The translations under genes and the position numbers were made by a program. Positions 1 through 5,593 of a stretch of DNA of 10,090 nt are shown piece by piece (positions within the stretch are counted from its first letter, which is position 1; every line of letters starts with the position of its first letter). The DNA is from Syntrophomonas sp. (GTDB lineage Bacteria > Bacillota > Syntrophomonadia > Syntrophomonadales > Syntrophomonadaceae): positions 1 to 10,090 of the forward strand of contig DLUN01000196.1 in assembly GCA_003444615.1 (NCBI GenBank), read 5' to 3'. The notes beneath the pieces were generated by a model that saw only the letters and a list, made by a program, of their open reading frames with translations, searched no databases and was not told the origin of the DNA.

Positions 1-19
1 AGATGTGTATAAGAGACAG
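1..19 (+). other. Tn5/Nextera mosaic-end adapter left in the assembly
   Basis: The first 19 bases read AGATGTGTATAAGAGACAG, which is exactly the hyperactive Tn5 mosaic end used in Nextera tagmentation libraries. It lies at the very edge of the sequence and runs straight into mobA coding sequence. It is therefore untrimmed adapter and not part of the genome. Translated in the mobA frame it gives the artefactual N-terminus MCIRDS. Confidence 0.97.
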
Positions 20-20
20 C

Positions 21-467
21 ACTAATCCTGAACTATATCAGGGCATGGCCGATAGGGTTGAAACTGATGTGTTTGTAGGACTTGGCCCGGTAGCAGGGAT
101 TCATGCCGGATTGTATCATGCCAGCTATGAAACAATTTTTGTACTGGGCTGTGACATGCCCTTTATAGATATGCATCTGGTGCAGTATATGTTGGAGCAA
201 TTAGGCAGCCATCAGGCTGTGGTTCCGGAACTATCAGGTTATCTACAGCCCTTAGCGGCTGTATACAGCCGTCTTTGCCTGCCGGTTTTCACCAGTTGCT
301 TGGAAGAGGGCAAGCTAAAACTAGTCAGGATTTTCGAAGAATTGGATGCCCGGGTTCTGAAGGAAAATGAATTGACCCAATTTGGCAAAGTTGAAGAAAT
401 ATTTTTTAATGTAAATGATGTCGCCGCCTTACAAAAAGCCCAGGAAATAGCCGGGAGGTTATTATAA
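21..467 (+). CDS. mobA: Molybdenum cofactor guanylyltransferase MobA, 3' part only
   Basis: MobA transfers GMP from GTP to molybdopterin-bound Mo (or W) in the cytoplasm, making the bis-MGD cofactor of formate dehydrogenases and related enzymes. The visible 149 or so residues hold the family's C-terminal two-thirds: the GPVAGIHAGL segment, the metal-binding region around GCDMPFID, the QPLAAVYSR segment and a terminal FFNVND motif. The N-terminal nucleotide-binding loop (LAGGxSxRMG type) is missing because the contig begins inside the gene; the ATG at base 3 belongs to the adapter and is not a start. The frame is open to the TAA at 465-467. The stop shares its last base with the proposed start of fni, so the two genes are probably translationally coupled. 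A distantly related nucleotidyltransferase is possible but less likely given these motifs. Confidence 0.88.
   Translation, partial: TNPELYQGMADRVETDVFVGLGPVAGIHAGLYHASYETIFVLGCDMPFIDMHLVQYMLEQLGSHQAVVPELSGYLQPLAAVYSRLCLPVFTSCLEEGKLKLVRIFEELDARVLKENELTQFGKVEEIFFNVNDVAALQKAQEIAGRLL
453..458 (+). promoter_or_regulatory. Ribosome binding site that fixes the fni start
   Basis: GGGAGG lies inside the last codons of mobA, 8 bases before the ATT at 467. This is an ideal Shine-Dalgarno distance for ATT 467. It is about 53 bases away from the first conventional start codon, TTG at 512, which has no good purine-rich site of its own. Confidence 0.7.
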
Positions 468-1513
468 TTCGCAGTAAAAGAAAAGCCGACCATATTAGAA
501 TTGCCGCTAGATTGCCAGATGGTCCCTGTACCGCAGGTTTTGAGGATGTCTATCTGGTCAATGACTCGGTTCCCGAGATAAATATAGACCATATTGACAC
601 TTCGGCTGGATTTCTATCCAAGACACTCAATTATCCCCTGATAATAAACGCCATAACCGGAGGCACCGAGAACGCAAGGCGTATTAACCGCTCGCTGGCC
701 AAACTAGCCAGGCAATATGGATTAGCTATGGCAGTTGGTTCACAGACGATGGCTATTCACGAACCGGTGCTTCGCGATACCTTTTCGGTAGTCCGCAAAG
801 AAAACCCTGACGGTCTTATCCTGGCCAATGTCAGTGCCCTATCTCCTGTGGAACAAGCCCTGGAAGCGGTAGAAATGGTTAAGGCAGATGGATTGCAGTT
901 GCATTTCAATATACCTCAGGAGTTGGCTATGCCGGAAGGAGACCGGGATTTTGCTGGTATGTTGGAAAATGTTGCTCGCCTTGTGGAAAATTCACCTGTT
1001 CCGATAATCGCTAAAGAAGTAGGATTTGGTTTTAGCCAGGAAGCTGCCCGGAGACTTTGTGGAGTTGGAATAAACTATTTTGATGTGGGTGGGAAAGGCG
1101 GCACCAATTTTGTGGCCATTGAAGACCGGCGGGAGGGATGGTTTGTTCATGAATTTGACGAATGGGGCATACCTACGGCAGTGAGCCTGGGTGAACTGCT
1201 GGCTCTGGAGTATCCTATAACATTAATAGCAACGGGGGGAATTCGTACCGCTCTGGATGGAGTGAAAGCTTTGGCTGTGGGAGCAAGCCTTATTGGCATG
1301 GCGGGACCATTGTTAAAAATACTTGTTAACGAAGGGGAAGCCGTATTACAAAGATATTTACAGGGTTTTTTGTATAGACTTAAAGCAGGCTTGCTGATGA
1401 CAGGTTCCCGGAATATTGGGGAACTGCAGCAAAAACCAGTCATTATTTTAGGGAAAACCGCCCAGTGGCTCACTATTCGTGGTATAGATGTCAAACGTTG
1501 GGCCGCCAGATAA
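467..1513 (+). CDS. fni: Type 2 isopentenyl-diphosphate delta-isomerase (FMN-dependent), apparent ATT start
   Basis: This enzyme interconverts IPP and DMAPP for isoprenoid synthesis, using reduced FMN, in the cytoplasm. From ATT 467 the protein is 348 residues, close to the usual ~350. Residues 2-12 (RSKRKADHIRI) match the family's N-terminal RKxxHI substrate-binding signature. Next come INAITGG (about 60-66), VGSQ (about 90-93), HFNIPQE with PEGDR (about 146-160), KEVGFG (about 183-188), DVGGKGGTNF (about 206-215) and the FMN-phosphate region GGIRTALDG and GASLIGMAG (about 257-280). No ATG, GTG or TTG lies in frame that keeps the N-terminus. TTG 512 would drop 15 residues including the conserved Arg/Lys/His. 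The ATT sits 8 bases after GGGAGG and overlaps the mobA stop by one base, as a normal TAATG junction would. Either AUU is a true start or one base is miscalled. Family identity is very sure; the start is fairly sure. Confidence 0.93.
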   Translation: MRSKRKADHIRIAARLPDGPCTAGFEDVYLVNDSVPEINIDHIDTSAGFLSKTLNYPLIINAITGGTENARRINRSLAKLARQYGLAMAVGSQTMAIHEPVLRDTFSVVRKENPDGLILANVSALSPVEQALEAVEMVKADGLQLHFNIPQELAMPEGDRDFAGMLENVARLVENSPVPIIAKEVGFGFSQEAARRLCGVGINYFDVGGKGGTNFVAIEDRREGWFVHEFDEWGIPTAVSLGELLALEYPITLIATGGIRTALDGVKALAVGASLIGMAGPLLKILVNEGEAVLQRYLQGFLYRLKAGLLMTGSRNIGELQQKPVIILGKTAQWLTIRGIDVKRWAAR

Positions 1514-1554
1514 CTTATTAATTGAAGTCGCCTTAATGGGGAAATCCCATTTGG

Positions 1555-1595
1555 CTGCCACAGGAGAATGCTCTCCCTGGGGCAGTTTTTTATTT
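1555..1595 (+). terminator. Rho-independent terminator of the mobA-fni unit
   Basis: A CTGCC/GGCAG stem (1555-1559 with 1581-1585) is extended by CAGG-AGA against TCTCCCTG with one mismatch and one bulge, closes on a 4-base loop (1568-1571) and is followed by six T residues. It starts about 40 bases after the fni stop. A smaller hairpin (AATGGG at 1535-1540 with CCCATT at 1546-1551) sits just upstream without a T-run. Confidence 0.85.
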
Positions 1596-1597
1596 AT

Positions 1598-1621
1598 TAG
1601 CCGCTTTAAGCGGCTATTTTT
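1598..1621 (+). terminator. Second, tandem terminator
   Basis: TAGCCGC (1598-1604) pairs with GCGGCTA (1610-1616) across a TTTAA loop; two further A-T pairs are possible if the loop tightens. Five T residues follow at 1617-1621. It lies only a few bases after the first terminator's T-run and should catch read-through, isolating the downstream sporulation block from fni transcription. Confidence 0.75.
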
Positions 1622-1683
1622 CATTACATATTTGCAGTACAAAGGGGAAATCTAAGCCTAAAATCGGCGAAAGGATGAATGCT

Positions 1684-2397
1684 ATGGCTAATTTTCCTCT
1701 GGGCTTGATCGCTTTAGTAGTGATTTCTATTCTTATTTATTTCGGGGTAGCTCATCGTGCCCTGGACAGGTTGCGTTTGACTGATCGGGCCGCTTTGTTT
1801 TGGATAGCGGCGATAATTGTGGGCAGCTTTGTAGACATCCCTCTGGGTTCGCGGATAACTATTAATCTTGGAGGAATAATTGCCGTTGGCTTAGCCATCT
1901 ATATTTGGGTGGGTGCAGGTACTGCTCTGGAAAAAATCCGAGCGGTTATCGCTGCTGCTGTTACTGCTTTAGCTCTATTTTTGGCAGGTAGGTTTTTAGG
2001 AGCCGAACCAGAGGAGATTTTCATTGATCCCATATACATCTATCCTCTGGTGGCAGGTATCGTTGGCTATTTGGCCGGGCGATCCCGCCGGGGAGCCTTT
2101 TTTGCAGCAGTTATGGGTGTTTTAGCCTTAGATATCGGACAGTTTTTATATTTGACTTCTACCGGAGTACGGGGAACTGTGGCGATCGGGGGCGCGGGTG
2201 CCTTTGATTCCTTAATTTTAGCAGGTATTCTAGCCCTACTGCTGGCAGAGGTTATTGGTGAAACTTTAGAACGTGTACAGGGAGGACCACAAACCGAAGG
2301 CCGTCCTGAGGAGCTTATACGTAACCTGCGAGAACCAGAGCCAGAACCAGCTCGTAAACCTGTGGATGATAGGGAGCGAGGTGAGGATGATGAATAA
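1684..2397 (+). CDS. DUF1614-type multi-pass membrane protein
   Basis: A 237-residue hydrophobic protein with about six or seven predicted membrane segments (roughly residues 6-22, 36-52, 62-78, 86-104, 117-134, 138-156 and 173-193), then a charged cytoplasm-like tail rich in Glu, Pro, Arg and Asp (about 195-237). The LTDRAALFW...GSFVDIPLGSRITINLGG stretch looks like the DUF1614 family; this is recognition from memory and the function is unknown. ATG 1684 is preferred because AAAGGA (1670-1675) lies 8 bases before it; ATG 1675 abuts the purine run with no spacer. It is the first gene after the tandem terminators, and its last 11 bases overlap the SpoIIP-like gene, so the two are probably coupled. 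In the 60 bases upstream, ACATA (1626-1630) and GGGAAATCT (1645-1653) weakly resemble a sigma-F promoter. Confidence 0.8.
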   Translation: MANFPLGLIALVVISILIYFGVAHRALDRLRLTDRAALFWIAAIIVGSFVDIPLGSRITINLGGIIAVGLAIYIWVGAGTALEKIRAVIAAAVTALALFLAGRFLGAEPEEIFIDPIYIYPLVAGIVGYLAGRSRRGAFFAAVMGVLALDIGQFLYLTSTGVRGTVAIGGAGAFDSLILAGILALLLAEVIGETLERVQGGPQTEGRPEELIRNLREPEPEPARKPVDDRERGEDDE

Positions 2398-3436
2398 ATG
2401 GTATGTTGCGATTCTAATTGCTCTACTAGGTGTTTTATGCGTACCTTCCGCTGTGCTGGGACAACAGGAAGAAGCTCCCCGGGGTAAATATTATACTCTG
2501 GTGGATGAAAACAACAACATAGTGCACCAAACCGCTATTAAAGTCTATCCTGGAGATGAATATATCAGCAGCGATAATTCCCGCTACAAAGTAGTCGAGG
2601 TGGTAGGTGAGACGGCTCGTTGTGTTTATCAAGGTGAGGAGCGCATGCCTGTACTTAACTATAATCCGGAGAAAAAAGCCTGGATATTCCAGGAGCATAG
2701 TATACCGGTTGAAACGCAAAAAAAGCCTACTATTGCTATTTATCATACTCATAGTGATGAATCATATATCAAAGGCGATGGGAAAGAAAGCATTGAAGGC
2801 AACGGGGGTATTTACGATATAGGCAAGATATTTGCCGATCGTTTGCGCCAGTTGGGTTTTGAGGTTATTTACAGTGACAACAATCACAATCCCCATGATA
2901 TTAACGCTTATAATCGTTCTCGTCGTACCGCCATGCAATTAATCAAGGAGTCAACTCCTGATGTGGTAGTTGACATACACCGTGACGCTGTGCCGGCAGA
3001 CCAGTATCAAACCGAAGTGAAAGGACAGGATGCCACTAAAATAAAGTTGGTAGTGGGAAGAACCAACCCTAATATGAAGGCTAATTTAGATTTTGCCAAA
3101 CAGATTAAGGCGGCTATGGACAAGCAGACCCCAGGGTTATCCAACGGCATATTTATGGGGAAGGGTGATTACAATCAGGATTTGAGTCCCCGGGTTACTT
3201 TGATAGAAGTAGGTTCCCATACCAACAGTAAAGATGAAGCCGAAAAGGGCGCCAAACTATTTGCCAGCACTATTCCTGTGGTATTGGGAGTACCTGTTGA
3301 GGGCCAGGAAGCTGCCGCTAAACCACTGACTGGAGGCTCAGGGGGGGCTGGGACTGCCATATTAATAATACTGGTGGTAGTTGGTGCAGCTGCCGCTGGC
3401 TATTATTTCCTCAACAAGGGAGCGCAGCCGAGGTAG
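2387..3436 (+). CDS. SpoIIP-like N-acetylmuramoyl-L-alanine amidase with a C-terminal membrane anchor
   Basis: SpoIIP-family amidases cut the peptide stem from peptidoglycan outside the membrane; SpoIIP itself drives septal thinning and engulfment in sporulation. In this 349-residue protein the catalytic family motifs are visible: YHTHSDESY (residues 119-127), GIYDIG (141-146), DIHRD (196-200) and IEVGSHTNSKDEAE (273-286). H120/H122, E125, H198 and E274 are the likely metal and catalytic residues. The N-terminus is a signal peptide or anchor (about 5-25, SAVLGQQ looking like a cleavage region). After a Gly/Ala-rich linker (about 309-323) a second membrane segment (about 324-342) ends in a short basic tail. 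ATG 2387 and ATG 2390 are both possible starts, served by GAGGTGA at 2378-2384. The stop at 3434-3436 touches the next ATG. Canonical SpoIIP has only an N-terminal anchor, so this may be a paralogue. Confidence 0.87.
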   Translation: MMNKWYVAILIALLGVLCVPSAVLGQQEEAPRGKYYTLVDENNNIVHQTAIKVYPGDEYISSDNSRYKVVEVVGETARCVYQGEERMPVLNYNPEKKAWIFQEHSIPVETQKKPTIAIYHTHSDESYIKGDGKESIEGNGGIYDIGKIFADRLRQLGFEVIYSDNNHNPHDINAYNRSRRTAMQLIKESTPDVVVDIHRDAVPADQYQTEVKGQDATKIKLVVGRTNPNMKANLDFAKQIKAAMDKQTPGLSNGIFMGKGDYNQDLSPRVTLIEVGSHTNSKDEAEKGAKLFASTIPVVLGVPVEGQEAAAKPLTGGSGGAGTAILIILVVVGAAAAGYYFLNKGAQPR

Positions 3437-4327
3437 ATGGACAAATATTTAATTGTAATAGCCTGTGGGGTAGTGACTGGATTCCTGGCTCGCTGGATAA
3501 TGCTTAGGAGTGACTACCGGCACTATCCTACTTATCCCCATGGGCAGTTGATTCACCTGGCGCTGGGATTCATTGCGGCCAGTTTAGGAGCGGTGGCTGT
3601 TCCTGCCATAATGAAACCCGATTATACGGCGGTAACCTTTCTGGTCTTGGCTGCTCAGCAATTTCGTGATGTTCGTAATATGGAAAGAGAAAACCTTACC
3701 AAATTGGAAGAGACCAAGTTAATTCGCCGCGGTAACGATTATATAGAAGGAATTGCCCGGGTGTTTGAAGCTCGCAATTACCTGGTGATTTTTACCGCAT
3801 TCATAACCAGCTTGGCAGTGCACTGGTGGGGTTGGCCCTATGCCTTTGCGGTAGGCCCTATATGCATATTTCTGTCCATAAAAATGATGAGCGGTAATCA
3901 ACTGGGAGATATTGTGGAGGTGGTTCCTGCCAAGGTCCACTTCGAAGGTTCTCTATTAATGGTAGAAGATGTAGTTATAATGAATGTTGGCCTGCCGGAG
4001 ACGAGAGAAAGGATTCTCCAGGAAGGAATGGGAGTACTCATTAAACCCAAAAATGACGATGCCCGTCTAACTCTGCACGCTCCAGGCCAGCGGCAGGCCA
4101 TAATTCATGATGTGGTTTCAATTCTGGGCTCCAAGGTGGATACAGCGGAACCAGATCTAATGCCCCTGGCGCGTAAACAGGTGGATCAGGGATACTTAGG
4201 ACTTTTTATAGTAGCTAACGAACCTGATATGGAGTATTTAATGAAAATAATCAAGAAAGTACCGGTGCTGGAATCAACTCGTGGCACCACTCTGGAAAGC
4301 TTTTATGGGCGTAAAGCCGCTGATTAA
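3437..4327 (+). CDS. YIEGIA-family membrane protein
   Basis: A 296-residue protein carrying the family's name-giving motif YIEGIA at residues 102-107. The N-terminal half has several hydrophobic segments (about 3-22, 38-57, 64-74, 116-130 and 134-150) flanking a charged stretch (about 77-115) that bears the motif. From about residue 152 the protein is soluble and probably cytoplasmic. The family is widespread in spore-forming Firmicutes; I know of no established biochemical activity and do not assign one. It begins directly after the stop of the SpoIIP-like gene, with only a short GAGG (3430-3433), which suggests translational coupling. The next gene encodes its usual small partner. The position beside a spore amidase suggests a role in engulfment or the spore envelope; that is inference. 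Confidence 0.87.
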   Translation: MDKYLIVIACGVVTGFLARWIMLRSDYRHYPTYPHGQLIHLALGFIAASLGAVAVPAIMKPDYTAVTFLVLAAQQFRDVRNMERENLTKLEETKLIRRGNDYIEGIARVFEARNYLVIFTAFITSLAVHWWGWPYAFAVGPICIFLSIKMMSGNQLGDIVEVVPAKVHFEGSLLMVEDVVIMNVGLPETRERILQEGMGVLIKPKNDDARLTLHAPGQRQAIIHDVVSILGSKVDTAEPDLMPLARKQVDQGYLGLFIVANEPDMEYLMKIIKKVPVLESTRGTTLESFYGRKAAD

Positions 4328-4346
4328 CTAAAAAGGAGAGTTAGAA

Positions 4347-4541
4347 TTGGATGCAGGTCTGAAAGAGGTTATTCTGGCTATCATTACCTGGAATCCTGAT
4401 AAGGTAAAAGGCGGTGGATGTCCGGTTTTCTATGCCCAGGACCAAAAAGAAATGGAAAAAACAGCTTTACTACTGGCCCGGATTTTGGGAGGTATGGTCC
4501 ACGATCTGGAAAATGACGTTTATATAATAGTGAAGCATTAG
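4347..4541 (+). CDS. Small partner protein of YIEGIA ('capping complex subunit for YIEGIA')
   Basis: A 64-residue soluble protein with no membrane segment or signal peptide. It matches in size, position and character the small protein that accompanies YIEGIA genes and is called its capping complex subunit. Visible elements are a hydrophobic N-terminal strand (VILAIITWNP, about 8-17), a KGGGCPVFYA turn (about 21-30), a helix (about 32-49) and a C-terminal strand DVYIIVKH. The start is TTG 4347, since GGAG at 4335-4338 lies 8 bases upstream; the nearby ATG at 4351 is in another frame. It follows the YIEGIA gene by 19 bases. Function is unknown beyond the presumed complex. Confidence 0.82.
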   Translation: MDAGLKEVILAIITWNPDKVKGGGCPVFYAQDQKEMEKTALLLARILGGMVHDLENDVYIIVKH

Positions 4542-4587
4542 TCCTGCCCCAAATATTTTAACTTTATTTATCCAGGAGGAAGGTAGT

Positions 4588-5061
4588 ATGAATATCATCT
4601 ACCACTGTTTTGGCGGTGCTCATTCATCGGTGACCGCTGCGGCTTTGCACTTGGGGTTGTTACCCAAGGATCGCCTGCCTACCCTGCAAGAATTAATGGC
4701 AATACCATACTTTGACAATACCGATAACAGCAATTTTGGCTCCATTCGTTTTATGGGCTTGGACGAATACAAGAATGCCATCTATGTGCTGGGTAAAAAA
4801 AGCTTAGGTGACCGGTATACCAATATTATTCATGGTATAGCGGAGATAATGGGGGTTAGGCACCAAGTCTTGGCTGTTAGCACTATGCCCCATGTAAATT
4901 GGGTTATGAAAATTGGTGGGTTTATCTCTCGCCGGGTAGGAATGGTATTCATAGGACGACCCTTGGTCGGTCTGGGAACCCGCAAGGCTTATTGGGCCTT
5001 GGTCAATTTAGTGGAGATCACCCGCTTGCAAGCTCTGGATCGCCGGCAGGTAGACCCATGA
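4588..5061 (+). CDS. DUF3189 family protein, first of a tandem pair
   Basis: A 157-residue protein of the DUF3189 family, common in spore-forming Clostridia and of unknown function. It opens with a buried strand and a small-residue turn bearing His and Ser (MNIIYHCFGGAHSS, 1-14), then a helix (AAALHLGLLP). A central strand region FGSIRFMGLDEYKNAIYVLGKKS spans about 50-72. A C-terminal region (about 117-150) has GMVFIGRPLVGLG followed by a helix. The turn recalls a phosphate-binding loop or a cysteine/histidine active site, but no known catalytic motif is complete. AGGAGG (4574-4579) lies 8 bases before the ATG. Its TGA overlaps the start of the second DUF3189 gene in an ATGA junction. Confidence 0.8.
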   Translation: MNIIYHCFGGAHSSVTAAALHLGLLPKDRLPTLQELMAIPYFDNTDNSNFGSIRFMGLDEYKNAIYVLGKKSLGDRYTNIIHGIAEIMGVRHQVLAVSTMPHVNWVMKIGGFISRRVGMVFIGRPLVGLGTRKAYWALVNLVEITRLQALDRRQVDP

Positions 5062-5504
5062 ATATAATATTTATAGCCAATACAGGTACCCATCATGCGT
5101 TAATAGCCGCCCATATTTACTTGGGTCGTCTGAACAAACTTGATTTTCGCTATATAACCGGCTTTGGTGATACAGCCGCAGATAAGAGCGGGTTTCCTAT
5201 TTATATCGGTGAAGATCAACAAGGTAACCGGGTTTATACTCTGGGGGTGGGCAAGGACGTACTGATGGGCAAGAAATCGTTGGAGGATTTACGTAATTTA
5301 CTAGGCTTTAGCGAAGAGGAACTGGTAATAGAACCAGTTTCAGTAGCTGGGCAGGGTATAATTATGTTGATAAGCCATTGGCCTAAACTACTGGGCGGAG
5401 GCTACTTAAATGTAAAAGGCTCTACTTTTTTGTTACGGCGCCAGTTCGGTGTTTTGCAAAAAACTGCCGGTAATTTGCACCATAAGCTGAAAACAATGCA
5501 GTAA
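5058..5504 (+). CDS. DUF3189 family protein, second of a tandem pair (divergent paralogue)
   Basis: A 148-residue protein sharing the architecture of its upstream neighbour: MNII at the N-terminus, a GTHHALIAA turn and helix (about 10-18, compare GAHSSVTAA), YLG, then the central FPIYIGEDQQGNRVYTLGVGKD (about 46-67, compare FMGLDEYKNAIYVLGKKS). The C-terminal half has diverged. The start is ATG 5058, overlapping the previous stop by four bases (ATGA) and with only a weak GGCAGG upstream, so it is probably translated by re-initiation. The pairing implies a hetero-oligomer or divided roles. Function is unknown. The similarity was aligned by eye. Confidence 0.76.
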   Translation: MNIIFIANTGTHHALIAAHIYLGRLNKLDFRYITGFGDTAADKSGFPIYIGEDQQGNRVYTLGVGKDVLMGKKSLEDLRNLLGFSEEELVIEPVSVAGQGIIMLISHWPKLLGGGYLNVKGSTFLLRRQFGVLQKTAGNLHHKLKTMQ

Positions 5505-5579
5505 AGAATTGATTAGCCCCCTTAAACTTGCGAAGACCAGGCTTTTCGTGGATAATTGGGGAGGAGATGCCAAATAGTC

Positions 5580-5587
5580 GGGAGGAA
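5580..5587 (+). promoter_or_regulatory. Ribosome binding site favouring GTG 5594 for the radical-SAM gene
   Basis: GGGAGGAA lies 6-8 bases before GTG 5594. The competing ATG at 5567 is preceded by GGGGAGGAG, which runs directly into the start codon with no spacer. Confidence 0.55.
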
Positions 5588-5593
5588 GTTTTT

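Noticed and set aside
1..19. Tn5 transposon end as a genuine mobile element
   Set aside because: It is the engineered mosaic end, lies at the contig edge, and no transposase or second end is present.
3..20. ATG at base 3 as the start of mobA
   Set aside because: The first six codons are adapter sequence, and the MobA N-terminal GTP-binding region is absent.
239..592. Minus-strand open frame across the mobA/fni junction
   Set aside because: It is a shadow of two well-supported + strand genes and has no recognisable domain or ribosome binding site.
1147..1494. Minus-strand open frame inside fni
   Set aside because: It is fully covered by conserved fni motifs on the + strand.
512..1513. fni starting at TTG 512
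   Set aside because: It would delete the conserved RKxxHI segment encoded in frame upstream, and it lacks a well-placed ribosome binding site.
1514..1683. Riboswitch or T-box in the gap after fni
   Set aside because: The hairpins are simple terminators placed directly after fni; no conserved riboswitch core or T-box sequence is visible.
2607..2822. Small + strand frame inside the SpoIIP-like gene
   Set aside because: It overlaps the catalytic domain in another frame, and its basic, low-complexity translation resembles no family.
5505..5593. Sigma-A promoter before the radical-SAM gene (TTGATT at 5509)
   Set aside because: No acceptable -10 element lies 16-18 bases downstream.
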